From CALAED01 sp035765195 (GTDB lineage: Bacteria; Actinomycetota; Actinomycetes; Streptosporangiales; Streptosporangiaceae), in NCBI GenBank assembly GCA_035765195.1, contig DASTYC010000026.1, positions 62,001 through 126,000 of the forward strand: DNA of 64,000 nucleotides, read 5' to 3'. Each line of letters starts with the position of its first letter. Positions within the stretch are counted from its first letter, which is position 1. A program made the translations under genes and the position numbers. The notes beneath the pieces were generated by a model, which was given only the letters and a program-made list of their open reading frames with translations, was not told the DNA's origin and made no database searches. Shown here one piece after another: positions 8,634-17,629 of this stretch.

Positions 8634-8913
8634 CGGCCGCAGGCCGCGCGACCGGCTCGTTCACCGCCAAAGCGCCGGGGGTGAACACACGGCGCCGAGC
8701 ACCTCGCGCATACCATGGATTTCGTCCGGAAGATCTTGTCTGGCGGTCGCCCCGGCCTTTTGGCCGCCGGTCCGAGCCAATCTCGAGAACGGGCCGGCGC
8801 GGCGACGCGATGATCGGCCGAACCCGGTCACGCCCCGACGCGTCGAATTGGCCAGAAGGACGCCGCGGGTTAGCGTCGCCCTACCGCCGATCTCGCCGCA
8901 AGGAACCGATGCC

Positions 8914-9645
8914 ATGGCCAGTTCGAGTGACTCACCCGAGCGGACGATTCGGGTGTTCCTCCTCGACGACCACGAGGTGGTCCGCCGGGGCGTCGCCGCG
9001 TTGCTCGAAGCCGAGGACGACATCGAGGTCGTCGGGGAGGCGGGGACGGTCGCCCAGGCCCTCGCCCGCGTCTCCGCCGCCCGCCCGGACGTGGCCGTGC
9101 TCGACGTGCGCCTGCCCGACGGCGACGGCGTGAGCGTCTGCCGCGAGATCCGTTCCCAGCTGCCGCACATCGCCTGCCTGATGCTGACCTCGTTCTCCGA
9201 CGAGGAGGCCCTGTTCGACGCGCTGATGGCCGGCGCCGCCGGCTACGTCCTCAAGCAGATCCACGGCTCCGATCTGATCGGCGCCGTACGCTCCGTGGCC
9301 GCCGGCGAGTCGCTGCTCGACCCGCGCAGCACCGCGCAGATGCTGCATCGGCTGCGTACGCGCGAGGAGCGCAAGGACCCGCTGTCGGCACTGTCGGACC
9401 AGGAACGGCAGATCCTCGAACTGATCGGCGAGGGGCTGACCAACCGCCAGATCGGCGAACGCATGTTCCTCGCGGAAAAGACCGTCAAGAACTACGTCTC
9501 CAACCTGTTCGCCAAGCTCGACATGCGCCGCCGCACCCAGGCCGCCGCGTTCGTCACCCAGCTCAAGGCCGGCCAGCCGCGCCCCGCCGACGCCGGTGGG
9601 GCGAAGGAGCAGCCGGCCGACGACGACTCCCCCGGCGGCCGCTGA
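8914..9645 (+). CDS. NarL/LuxR-type response regulator, DosR-like
   Basis: A 243-residue two-component regulator. The receiver domain covers about residues 8-125, with the acidic pair in FLLDDHEVVRRG, the phospho-acceptor Asp in VAVLDVRLPDGDG and the conserved Lys in GYVLKQIHG. A LuxR-type helix-turn-helix follows (LTNRQIGERMFLAEKTVKNY, then VSNLFAKLDM), which is very close to the DosR/DevR DNA-recognition helix. AAGGA lies 8 nt before the ATG at 8914. The next genes encode a second receiver protein and a histidine kinase, so this may be part of the same signalling locus. DosR-like proteins control hypoxia and nitric-oxide responses; that role is inferred. Confidence 0.9.
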   Translation: MASSSDSPERTIRVFLLDDHEVVRRGVAALLEAEDDIEVVGEAGTVAQALARVSAARPDVAVLDVRLPDGDGVSVCREIRSQLPHIACLMLTSFSDEEALFDALMAGAAGYVLKQIHGSDLIGAVRSVAAGESLLDPRSTAQMLHRLRTREERKDPLSALSDQERQILELIGEGLTNRQIGERMFLAEKTVKNYVSNLFAKLDMRRRTQAAAFVTQLKAGQPRPADAGGAKEQPADDDSPGGR

Positions 9646-9738
9646 GCCCGGGCTCGCGCGTCCGGCCGCCGGGATCGTGGGTGCGCCCCTTGGGCGCGCG
9701 GCGCACCTCCACCGCCCGGGGCGCGCGATACTGCGGGT

Positions 9739-11397
9739 ATGGCTCTGCCGATTCTGCTGACCGTGGACGACGATCCGTCGGTGTCCCGCGCGGTGGCGCG
9801 CGACCTGCGGCGCCGCTATGGGAGGGACTACCGGGTGATCCGCGCCGACTCCGGCGCCGACGCCCTGGGCGCGCTGCGTGAGATCAAGCTGCGCGGCGAC
9901 CCGGTCGCCGCGATCCTCGCCGACTACCGCATGCCGCGGATGAACGGCATCGAGTTCCTCGAACAGGCCATGGACCTGTTCCCGCACGCCCGCCGGGCGC
10001 TGCTCACCGCGTACGCCGACACCGACGCCGCGATCCAGGCGATCAACGTCGTCGACGTCGACCACTACCTCCTCAAGCCGTGGGATCCGCCCGAGGAGAA
10101 GCTCTACCCGGTGGTCGACGCGCTGGTCGAGACGTGGCGGGCGGTGGGCGACCAGCCGGTCGACGAGATCAAGTTGGTCGGGCACCGCTGGTCGCAGCCC
10201 TCCTATCAGGTGCGCGACTTCCTGGCCCGCAACTCCGTGCCGTACCGCTGGTACTCCGTGGACGAGGCCGAGGGGCAGCGGCTGCTCACGGCGGCGGGCG
10301 CCGATTCCGAAGAGATCCCCGTGGTCATCACGCCGGACGGGCGGACGCTGACCAAGCCCTCCGGCGCCGACATCGCCGCGGCCGCGGGCCTGTCGACCGA
10401 GCCGGCGGCGGAGTTCTACGACCTGATCGTGGTCGGCGGCGGGCCGGCCGGGCTCGGCGCCGCGGTGTACGGGGCGTCCGAGGGGCTGCGCACCGTGCTG
10501 GTGGAGAAGAAGGCGACCGGCGGCCAGGCAGGGCAGAGCTCGCGCATCGAGAACTACCTCGGTTTCCCCGACGGCGTCTCCGGCGCGCAGCTCACCGACC
10601 GGGCCCGCCGGCAGGCGCTCAAGTTCGGCGCCGAGGTGCTCACGGCGCGCGGCGTGGTCGGCCTGGAGGCGCGCGGGTCCGCGCGGGTCGTCCGGTTCGC
10701 CGACGGCGGCGAGCTCGCGGCGCACGCGGTCGTGCTCGCCACCGGTGTGATGTACCGGGCGCTGGAGGCGCAAGGCTGCGCCGAGCTCACCGGGCGCGGC
10801 GTCTACTACGGCTCGGCCGCCACCGAGGCCCAGTCCTGCGAGGGCGAGGACGTCTACGTCGTCGGCGGCGCCAACTCGGCGGGGCAGGCGGCGGTGTTCT
10901 TCTCCCGCCACGCCCGCTCCGTCCACCTCGTCGTCCGCGGCAAGGAACTCGAACAGTCCATGTCGCACTACCTGATCGAGCAGATCCGGGCCATCGACAA
11001 CATCCACGTCCGGCTGCGCACCACGGTGACGGCGGCGCACGGCGAGCAGCACCTGGAACGGCTGTCGCTGTGCGACCAGGCCGGCGGCACCACCGAGACG
11101 GTGCCGGCCGGCCACATGTTCGTGTTCATCGGCGCGGCGCCGCACACCGACTGGCTCGACGGCTCGGTCGAACGCGACGCGCACGGCTTCATTCGCACCG
11201 GACCCGACCTGCTCGCCGAGGGCCGCCGCCCCGCGGGCTGGTCCCTCGACCGCGACCCGCTGTACCTCGAGTCCTCGATTCCCGGCGTCTTCGTCGCCGG
11301 CGACGTACGCGCCCAGTCCGTCAAGCGGGTCGCCTCGGCGGTCGGCGAGGGCGCGATGGCCGTCACCATGGTGCATAGGTATCTGGAGGAACGTTGA
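9739..11397 (+). CDS. Response-regulator receiver fused to thioredoxin-reductase-like FAD protein
   Basis: A 552-residue fusion. Residues about 4-125 form a receiver domain (LLTVDDDPSVSRAVARDL; ILADYRMPRMNGIEFLEQ with the phospho-Asp; HYLLKPWDPPEE with the Lys). A linker resembling a thioredoxin-fold segment follows (about 150-215). From about residue 230 there is a class II flavin reductase: FAD site DLIVVGGGPAGLGAAVYG, NADPH site DVYVVGGANSAGQAAVFF, and C-terminal FAD motif GVFVAGDVRAQSVKRV. The CxxC redox pair expected between the two dinucleotide sites is absent: the segment reads YYGSAATEAQSCEGED, with a single Cys (C367). Fused regulators of this type are known in actinobacteria as putative redox sensors. 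It overlaps the histidine kinase gene by 4 bp. Confidence 0.9.
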   Translation: MALPILLTVDDDPSVSRAVARDLRRRYGRDYRVIRADSGADALGALREIKLRGDPVAAILADYRMPRMNGIEFLEQAMDLFPHARRALLTAYADTDAAIQAINVVDVDHYLLKPWDPPEEKLYPVVDALVETWRAVGDQPVDEIKLVGHRWSQPSYQVRDFLARNSVPYRWYSVDEAEGQRLLTAAGADSEEIPVVITPDGRTLTKPSGADIAAAAGLSTEPAAEFYDLIVVGGGPAGLGAAVYGASEGLRTVLVEKKATGGQAGQSSRIENYLGFPDGVSGAQLTDRARRQALKFGAEVLTARGVVGLEARGSARVVRFADGGELAAHAVVLATGVMYRALEAQGCAELTGRGVYYGSAATEAQSCEGEDVYVVGGANSAGQAAVFFSRHARSVHLVVRGKELEQSMSHYLIEQIRAIDNIHVRLRTTVTAAHGEQHLERLSLCDQAGGTTETVPAGHMFVFIGAAPHTDWLDGSVERDAHGFIRTGPDLLAEGRRPAGWSLDRDPLYLESSIPGVFVAGDVRAQSVKRVASAVGEGAMAVTMVHRYLEER

Positions 11398-12827
11398 CCA
11401 GCATGCCTCCCGACGAGTTGCGCACGCTGTTCCTGTTCGAACGGCTCACCGACGATCAGATCGGCTGGGTCGCCGAGCACGGCACGGTCGAAGACCATCC
11501 CGCGGGCACCGCCGTCGTCCGCGAGGGCGACCCCGCGACCTGTTTTTACGTGCTGTTGTCCGGCACCTTGCGGCTGACGCGCGTGCTGCACGGCGACGAG
11601 ATGGAACTCGTCCGCACCGACCAGCGCGGGGTGTACTGCGGGGCCACCATGTTCTTGATGGGCCAGCGCGGCGAGCAGCGCTACTCCGCGTCCGCCTACG
11701 CCCTCACCGACGCCTCGTTCCTGTCCCTGCCGGCCGCCGAGTTGGGCGAACGGTTCCGCGACTGGTTCCCGATGGCGGCGCACCTGCTGGAGGGGCTGTT
11801 CCTCGGCCGCCGCAACACCGACGCCGTGCTCGGCTCGCGGGAGCGGCTGCTCGCGCTCGGCGCCCTGTCGGCGGGGCTGACCCACGAGCTGAACAACCCG
11901 GCGGCGGCGGCCGTGCGGGCCACCGCGGCGCTGCGCGAGCGGGTCGCGGGGATGCGTCACAAGCTGGCGCTGCTCGCCAGGCACGACATCGAGCCCGACC
12001 TGCTCGAAAGACTCATCGACGTGCAGGAAACCTTGGTGAAGCAGGTGGCCGACGCGCCGAAACTCACGGCCATCGAACAGGCCGACAGAGAGGACGAGCT
12101 CACCGACTGGCTCGACGAGCACGACGTCGCCGACGGCTGGGACCTCGCCGCGACCTTCGGACCGGCGGGGATCACCCCCGCCCGCCTCGACGACGTGCAC
12201 GCGGCGGTGGGCGGCGACCGGCTGAACCCGGCGCTGCGCTGGCTGGGATACGCCGTGGAGACCGAGACGCTGATGAGCGAGATCGAGGACGCCACCACGA
12301 GGATCTCCACGCTGCTCAGTGCCGCCAAGCAGTACTCCCACATGGACCGGGCGCCGCACCAGTGGATCGACGTGCACGACGGCCTGGACTCGACGCTCGT
12401 CATGCTGGCCGGCAAGATCGGCAACAAGATCGACATCGTCAAGGACTACGACCGGTCGTTGCCGGCCATCCCGGCCTACGTGGGCGAGCTCAACCAGGTC
12501 TGGACCAACATCATCCATAACGCGCTGTTTGCGATGGGCGACCGCGGCACGCTCACCATCCGCACCGCCCGAGCCGGGCCGGCCGACGACCGGCTGATGG
12601 TGGAGATCGGCGACACCGGCCCCGGCATCCCCGACGACATCCGGCAGCGGATCTTCGAGCCGTTCTTCACCACCAAGCCGGTCGGCGAGGGCACCGGGCT
12701 CGGGCTGGACATCAGCTGGCGGATCGTGGTCACCCGGCACCACGGCGACCTGCGCGTGGAGTCGGCGCCCGGCGATACCCGTTTTCAGGTCCTGCTGCCG
12801 CTCACCGAGCACGAATCGCCGTCCTGA
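11394..12827 (+). CDS. Histidine kinase with N-terminal cyclic-nucleotide-binding domain
   Basis: A 477-residue cytoplasmic sensor kinase with no membrane segments. Residues about 8-120 are a cNMP/CRP-like sensor fold (FLFERLTDDQIGWVAEHG; CFYVLLSGTLRLTRV). The dimerisation H-box is GLTHELNNPAAAAVRA, with His164 as the likely phospho-acceptor. The catalytic domain has the N-box WTNIIHNALFAM, G1 GDTGPGIPDD, F-box FEPFFTTKPVGEGTGLGLD. The gene overlaps the receiver/flavoprotein gene (TTGA), so the pair is probably a signalling couple. Start is uncertain: TTG at 11394 lies only 3 nt after GGAGGA, while ATG at 11403 lies 12 nt after it. Confidence 0.9.
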   Translation: MTSMPPDELRTLFLFERLTDDQIGWVAEHGTVEDHPAGTAVVREGDPATCFYVLLSGTLRLTRVLHGDEMELVRTDQRGVYCGATMFLMGQRGEQRYSASAYALTDASFLSLPAAELGERFRDWFPMAAHLLEGLFLGRRNTDAVLGSRERLLALGALSAGLTHELNNPAAAAVRATAALRERVAGMRHKLALLARHDIEPDLLERLIDVQETLVKQVADAPKLTAIEQADREDELTDWLDEHDVADGWDLAATFGPAGITPARLDDVHAAVGGDRLNPALRWLGYAVETETLMSEIEDATTRISTLLSAAKQYSHMDRAPHQWIDVHDGLDSTLVMLAGKIGNKIDIVKDYDRSLPAIPAYVGELNQVWTNIIHNALFAMGDRGTLTIRTARAGPADDRLMVEIGDTGPGIPDDIRQRIFEPFFTTKPVGEGTGLGLDISWRIVVTRHHGDLRVESAPGDTRFQVLLPLTEHESPS

Positions 12828-12838
12828 AAGGATGCGGT

Positions 12839-13816
12839 GTGGAATACGCGCGATTGGGCACGTCCGGCATCAAGGTCTCGCGCATTTGCCTGGGCATGAT
12901 GAGTTACGGTGACCGTGCGGTACGCGAGTGGTATCTCGGCGAGGACGACGGCGAGCTGGTCATGCGCCGGGCGGTCGAGTCCGGCGTGACGTTCTTCGAC
13001 ACCGCGGACGCCTACTCGGGTGGCGTGAGCGAAGTGCGTACGGGCAGGCTCCTCGGCAAGTTCTTTTCTCGCCGCGAGGATTACGTACTCGCCACCAAGA
13101 TCTACTTCCCGACCGGAGACGGCCCCAACGACAGGGGCCTTTCTCGCAAGCACATCATGGCGGGCATCGACGCCTCGCTGACCCGGCTCGGCACTTCATA
13201 CGTCGACCTCTACCAGATCCATCGCTGGGACCCCGAAACGCCCATCGCCGAGACCATGGAGGCGTTGCACGACGTCGTACGGGCCGGGAAAGCGCGTTAC
13301 ATCGGGGCTTCCAGCATGGCCGCATGGCAGTTCTCGAAGGCCCAGTACTGCGCGCGCGAACATGGGTGGACCAGGTTCGTGTCCATGCAAAACCATTACA
13401 ACCTGATCTACCGCGAGGAGGAGCGCGAGATGATTCCGCTCTGCCTCGATCAGGGCGTGGGCGTCGTTCCTTATAGCCCGCTGGCACGCGGGCTGCTCAC
13501 CGGCTCGCGCGACCGCGGCGGTCGCCGCAACACCGTCCGCTCGGCGGGCGACCCGATCATCGACAACAGGTACCACGAGGACGACTTCGACGTCGTGGAC
13601 GCGGTGAAGGCGGTCGCCGCCGACCGCGGATCGCCGCCGGCGCGGATCGCGCTGGCCTGGGTGCTCGGGCGGCCGGCCGTGGCGGCGCCGATCGTGGGTG
13701 TGACCCGTCCCGACCACATCCTCGACGCGGTCGCCGCGGTCGACGTTACGCTCGATGAGACGGAAAAAGCCCGGTTGGAGGCGCCCTACCGGCCGCATCC
13801 GCCGGACGAACAATGA
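12839..13816 (+). CDS. Aldo/keto reductase
   Basis: A 325-residue (beta/alpha)8 NADPH-dependent reductase. The catalytic tetrad is visible: Asp and Tyr in FFDTADAYSGG, Lys in YVLATKIYF, His in LYQIHRWDPETP. The C-terminal cofactor region reads VAAPIVGVTRPDHILDAV. Starts at GTG with GAAAGGA about 6 nt upstream; it lies 11 bp behind the histidine kinase gene and may be in the same transcript. Closest in style to the AKR7/AKR12 or YajO-like group; the substrate cannot be deduced. Confidence 0.9.
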   Translation: MEYARLGTSGIKVSRICLGMMSYGDRAVREWYLGEDDGELVMRRAVESGVTFFDTADAYSGGVSEVRTGRLLGKFFSRREDYVLATKIYFPTGDGPNDRGLSRKHIMAGIDASLTRLGTSYVDLYQIHRWDPETPIAETMEALHDVVRAGKARYIGASSMAAWQFSKAQYCAREHGWTRFVSMQNHYNLIYREEEREMIPLCLDQGVGVVPYSPLARGLLTGSRDRGGRRNTVRSAGDPIIDNRYHEDDFDVVDAVKAVAADRGSPPARIALAWVLGRPAVAAPIVGVTRPDHILDAVAAVDVTLDETEKARLEAPYRPHPPDEQ

Positions 13817-13841
13817 ACGACGACGCGTCGCCGACGCGGCT

Positions 13842-14381
13842 TTACGAGCTGGGGCGTAACACGCTTTTCGCCCGAGAGGCCGTTATTCGCTCGACGTCCA
13901 TCAAATGATGCCGGCCCTCGTGCACGGCGCGTTTGGCGATCTCTTCGATTGTTCGTGACTCGTCGCCGCGAAAGCCGCGCAATGACCACTGCCATGGCCT
14001 GACCTTCCGCAGGGTCGCCGCCAGCCCATCGGCGCGGAGCATCAGATCGTCGGCGAGCGCCGTCGCCGCGAGGCGGTTATACCCACCCTCGGCGACGGCC
14101 ATATCGTGATCGATAATCTCCAATTCGGAGCCCGGACTTTTGAGGACGGTTTGGATACGCCGGTCGAACAACGCATATACGTCTCGAACGTGGCCGGTGT
14201 ACTCGAGCGGCGACCACGCTCCCTTTCGCGGGCGCACACGGATAGCGGCGTCGCCGGATTGGGTGGCGGCCATACCGGTCAGCCAGTCGCCGTGTCGCCG
14301 GGCGAGCCTCCGGATGAGCCGAGGAGACTCGGCGGCCGACACGGCCGCCGGCCGGAATCCGCATTCCTCGCAAGGTTCCAT
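13842..14381 (-). CDS. DinB-fold protein
   Basis: A 179-residue four-helix-bundle protein of the DinB/YfiT superfamily. It shows the spaced histidines of a metal site: one in PLEYTGHVRDVYALFDRRI and paired ones in AVHEGRHHLMDVERI. The Cys-rich start MEPCEECGFRP is common in actinobacterial members. Members act as thiol-dependent (bacillithiol or mycothiol) transferases or have unknown function; mycothiol is the likely thiol in an actinomycete. It is convergent with the aldo/keto reductase gene and follows the LysR gene on the same strand with 26 bp between. Confidence 0.8.
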   Translation of the reverse strand: MEPCEECGFRPAAVSAAESPRLIRRLARRHGDWLTGMAATQSGDAAIRVRPRKGAWSPLEYTGHVRDVYALFDRRIQTVLKSPGSELEIIDHDMAVAEGGYNRLAATALADDLMLRADGLAATLRKVRPWQWSLRGFRGDESRTIEEIAKRAVHEGRHHLMDVERITASRAKSVLRPSS

Positions 14382-14407
14382 TACCTAATTGTTTCACGAA
14401 TCAGCAT

Positions 14408-15481
14408 TTATGTAACCGGTGATATACGGCGCACGGTGGACATCGTGCTTAATATCGCCGCAATGTCGTGCTGCGGCGTCGAGTGACGGCGAGGTCCCTG
14501 ACGGCCGCGTGGCGACGGTTTCAAGTTCGAGATCTCCGGTGCCGGAACCGCGGCCGGGTCGGAAGGCGGTGAGGGCAGATCCGCGCCGGTGTCCTGGAGC
14601 CAGCCGCGTTCGCGAGACAGCTCCTGCGCGCAGGCCACGACCTCGCGGACGTAGCTGGATTCGTTGTCCTGCCGCCACAGCACCGACCAGGGGTACAAGG
14701 CGCCGGGAGAAGACAGCGGCCGCCAGCAGACCTGGGGCAGGGTCGGCGCTCCCGAGGCCGGTATGCACAGGACGCACCGACCCATGGCCACCAGGAAACC
14801 GGCTCCCTGGATGCTGTCGCAGCTGCCGTGATAGAGCGTGGGCACGACGTCGGCGGATCGGCACATCTCCATGACGAGATGATGGAGCTCGGGCGCCTGT
14901 TCCTGGTCGGCCGGCATCACGGGCTGGCCGGCGAGGTTGCTCACCGGCACGCTCTCCAGCTCGGCGAACGGATGGTGTGTGGCGGCGAGGACGCCCATCC
15001 GGTCCAGCCGGAACAGCTTGGACGCGATCTCCGGCGGGGCCAGGAAGGCACGGCCGAACCCCACGTCGAGCCGCCCGTCGAGCAGCCACTGGTACTGCTG
15101 AGTGAGGCCCGTGCGGACTTGGCGGATCTTGAGCTCCGGATGCCGCTCCAGGACCTCGTGCAAGATCAACGGGGCGGAGTCGTACGACGCGTCGAGAATG
15201 CCCACGCGCAAGCTGGGCCGCTCCGTGCCGCTCTTGACCAGCTCGGCCGCGCGATCGACCTGGGAGAGTATCTTCCTCGCCTCTACCAGTAATATCTTTC
15301 CGCCACGAGTGAGCTGTACGTGATGGGTGTTGCGGTCGAGGAGCCGTACGCCAAGTTCGCGCTCGAGGAGCCTCAGTTGCTGGCTGAGAGCCGACTGGCC
15401 TATGTGGTGGCGCCGCGCCGCGCGACCGAAGTGTAGCTCCTCCGCGAGCATTACAAAGTAACGCAGTTGGCGCAGCTCCAT
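14408..15481 (-). CDS. LysR-family transcriptional regulator
   Basis: A 357-residue regulator, longer than the usual 300 residues because of a proline- and arginine-rich C-terminal tail of about 50 residues (from about PSPPSDPAAVPAPE). The N-terminal winged helix-turn-helix is typical (MELRQLRYFVMLAEELHFGR and HIGQSALSQQLRLLERELGV). The effector domain follows, with LRVGILDASYDSAP as its first strand. The ATG at 15481 gives the classical LysR start; another ATG lies four codons upstream. It is divergent from the RraA-like/DUF2817 genes, so these are the likely targets; a candidate operator lies in the gap. Confidence 0.9.
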   Translation of the reverse strand: MELRQLRYFVMLAEELHFGRAARRHHIGQSALSQQLRLLERELGVRLLDRNTHHVQLTRGGKILLVEARKILSQVDRAAELVKSGTERPSLRVGILDASYDSAPLILHEVLERHPELKIRQVRTGLTQQYQWLLDGRLDVGFGRAFLAPPEIASKLFRLDRMGVLAATHHPFAELESVPVSNLAGQPVMPADQEQAPELHHLVMEMCRSADVVPTLYHGSCDSIQGAGFLVAMGRCVLCIPASGAPTLPQVCWRPLSSPGALYPWSVLWRQDNESSYVREVVACAQELSRERGWLQDTGADLPSPPSDPAAVPAPEISNLKPSPRGRQGPRRHSTPQHDIAAILSTMSTVRRISPVT

Positions 15482-15842
15482 GGACCCACCCATTCCCCAG
15501 CACAGTCGCCTACGGGTCAGACGATACGATGGGAACCATGCACCAGGTCAACCATGCACGCTACGAAACACATCCGTGACCTGGAGTCATAAATGCCTGA
15601 CAGGGTGTGTGAAGACCGTCATGGCAACTCGACCGGAAACTCTCCCGTCCCAGGAGATCTTCCTCCGGCCACCCGAATAATGGGTCTATCATCTGTCATT
15701 ATTCCTCTTACAGATGACCTCATCTCCGATCTGTATTTCCGTTACACGGCGTGCAGAAGTTAACTATCTGATGGGCCGGTGGACTTCCGACGTTACCAAT
15801 GCGGAAGCACCATGTGGCCGATAGGCGAATGTTCGACCCAGC
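15482..15842. other. Divergent promoter region between LysR and RraA-like genes
   Basis: About 360 bp without a gene, clearly more AT-rich than its surroundings from about 15690 to 15780. Apart from the inverted repeat at 15689-15717, no further strong structure is seen. Promoters in both directions are expected here. Confidence 0.5.
15689..15717. promoter_or_regulatory. Candidate LysR operator
   Basis: Perfect 8-bp inverted repeat TCATCTGT (15689-15696) and ACAGATGA (15710-15717) with a 13-bp spacer, in the gap between the LysR gene and its divergent neighbour. LysR regulators commonly bind such dyads with a T-to-A symmetry. Binding is inferred from position only. Confidence 0.45.
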
Positions 15843-15848
15843 GTGACC

Positions 15849-16505
15849 ATGGAGCGACAGCCGGGAGTGGCCAAGGTGGGAGTTGAAGATCAAAAAACCG
15901 CGTACAGCGTCTGCGACGTATCGGACTCCTGTGATCAGCTCGGATTGCCGTGCGTGCGGACCGGCGCGATCCAACCCGTTTATGCGGAGTGCCCTCCCTT
16001 CACCGGGACCATCTCCACCGTGCGGCTGGAGCCGGGCCCCGGTATGCCGCTCGACTCGCTCGTTGACGTGTTCAGGAAGACCGACAACGACGCGGTGTTC
16101 ATCGATCTCGGCGGTCGCACGGACATGCAGTGCTGGGGAACCGTGCTGGCCACCGCCGCCAGTGTGTGCGGAGTGCGCGCCGCGCTGGTCAACGGCGCGG
16201 TCCGCGACGCCGCCGGGCTCGCGACGATGAAGTTCCCGACCTTCGCCAGAGGCGTGCACCCCGCGACCATGCGGGGGCGCCTGCGGCTCGTCGAAACGGA
16301 GACCGACGTCCTCATCGACGGGCAGGCTGTCTCGCCGGGTTGGGCGGTCGCCGCGGACGCCAACGGGGCGATCTTCTTCCCCAAGGAGCACGCGGCCAAG
16401 GTGTTCGGCCGCGCGAAGGAAATCGCGGCCGCGGAGCAGCGGCTGCTGGACCAGATCCGGCACGCGCGCCAGCCGATGGCCGTACTGGACGCGATGCTCA
16501 CCTGA
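15849..16505 (+). CDS. RraA-family protein (HMG/oxaloacetate aldolase-like)
   Basis: A protein of about 218 residues with the RraA fold. Family landmarks are the N-terminal VCDVSDSCDQLG, the glycine-rich GTVLATAASVCGV, and the active-site loop LVNGAVRDAAGL, in which Arg and Asp contact metal and pyruvate in characterised 4-hydroxy-4-methyl-2-oxoglutarate aldolases. The loop has Asn where many members have Asp before GAVRD. The C-terminal part (GWAVAADANGAIFFPKEHA) is also typical. Bacterial members are either aldolases or inhibitors of RNase E; catabolic context favours an aldolase. The start is uncertain (GTG 15843, ATG 15849 or GTG 15876). Confidence 0.82.
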   Translation: MERQPGVAKVGVEDQKTAYSVCDVSDSCDQLGLPCVRTGAIQPVYAECPPFTGTISTVRLEPGPGMPLDSLVDVFRKTDNDAVFIDLGGRTDMQCWGTVLATAASVCGVRAALVNGAVRDAAGLATMKFPTFARGVHPATMRGRLRLVETETDVLIDGQAVSPGWAVAADANGAIFFPKEHAAKVFGRAKEIAAAEQRLLDQIRHARQPMAVLDAMLT

Positions 16506-16534
16506 TTCATCCGATGAGAAACGGCGGTCACAGC

Positions 16535-17629
16535 ATGGCGGACACCATCCATTTCGCCACGACGTACACCCAGGCACGTCAGATGTTCCTCGCCGCGGCG
16601 GCGGAAGCCGGCGCGAAGAATGTTTCCTTGCACAACGACCGCGGGCGGGCACCTGACGGCGCGGAGTTGTACACCGATGTGGCGTGGATCGGACCTCGCC
16701 GACCCGAGTCTGTGATCGTTCTCGTGTCCGGCACCCATGGCATCGAGGGCTTCTGCGGATCCGCCTGCCAGGTGGGCTTCATGCGCGAGGACATGATGAA
16801 GGCCGTGCCCGCCGGCACGTCGTTTCTCCTCGTGCACGCGCTCAACCCCCATGGGTTCGCCCACGAACGCCGGGTCAACGAGGACAACATCGACCTCAAC
16901 CGGAACTTCGTCGACCACTCGGCGCCCCCGCACAATCCCGCCTATGACGAACTGCACGACGCCTTGGTCCCGGCCGACTGGACCGGTGAGGCCAAGAAGG
17001 ACGCCAACCGTTTCCTCGCCACGGTCGCGGCAGAACGCGGGATGCGCTACCTGCAGGAGGCGATAACGCGCGGCCAGTACCGGCACCCGGACGGGCTTTT
17101 CTACGGCGGCACCGAGCCGGCCTGGTCGCACCGCACCCTGCGCTCGATCGTGCGCGACTTCCTGCTCGGCATTCCACGTGTGGCCTATATCGACCTGCAC
17201 ACCGGTCTCGGGCCGCGCGGATACGGCGAGCCCATCTTCCGGGGCGGCCTGGACAGCGGCGCCCTGGACCGCGCCCGCGCGTGGTACGGAGACGAGCTCA
17301 CCAAGTCGGAGGACGGAACCTCCAGTTCCACGCCCATCATCGGCAACACGGCCAGCCTGGTGGCGCGCGAACTCGAGCCCGGCCAGGAGCTCACCGCGAT
17401 CACGCTGGAATTCGGCACGCTGCCGGGCAACGAGGTGCTCGACGCCCTGCGGGCCGACAACTGGCTGCACCTGCAAACCGACCCGGACGAAGAGCTCAGG
17501 AAGAGCATCAAGCGGCAGATCCGCCAGGCCTTCTATCCCTCCGCGTGCGACTGGCGCAACGCCGTGTGGGCGCGGGCGAAGAACATCTTCCTCAAGTCCT
17601 TCGCGGTCGCCCGCCCGACCGTGGGCTGA
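16535..17629 (+). CDS. DUF2817 M14-like metallopeptidase family protein
   Basis: A 364-residue protein. The zinc-site pattern of M14-type carboxypeptidases is visible: HxxE in VSGTHGIEGFCGSA, a third ligand His in YIDLHTGLGPRG, and a candidate catalytic Glu in ITLEFGTLPGNE. It also has NEDNIDLNRNF, the substrate-carboxylate Asn-Arg motif of the family. No signal peptide is seen, so it is cytoplasmic. It follows the RraA-like gene by about 30 bp and is probably co-transcribed. A likely role is hydrolysis of a small amide or peptide; the substrate is unknown. An alternative ATG lies seven codons upstream. Confidence 0.85.
   Translation: MADTIHFATTYTQARQMFLAAAAEAGAKNVSLHNDRGRAPDGAELYTDVAWIGPRRPESVIVLVSGTHGIEGFCGSACQVGFMREDMMKAVPAGTSFLLVHALNPHGFAHERRVNEDNIDLNRNFVDHSAPPHNPAYDELHDALVPADWTGEAKKDANRFLATVAAERGMRYLQEAITRGQYRHPDGLFYGGTEPAWSHRTLRSIVRDFLLGIPRVAYIDLHTGLGPRGYGEPIFRGGLDSGALDRARAWYGDELTKSEDGTSSSTPIIGNTASLVARELEPGQELTAITLEFGTLPGNEVLDALRADNWLHLQTDPDEELRKSIKRQIRQAFYPSACDWRNAVWARAKNIFLKSFAVARPTVG

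Noticed and set aside
8932..11376. Open frame of more than 800 codons on the minus strand, antisense to the response regulator and flavoprotein genes
   Set aside because: Arg/Gly/Val-rich translation without recognisable domains; a by-product of high GC in the third codon position of the real plus-strand genes.
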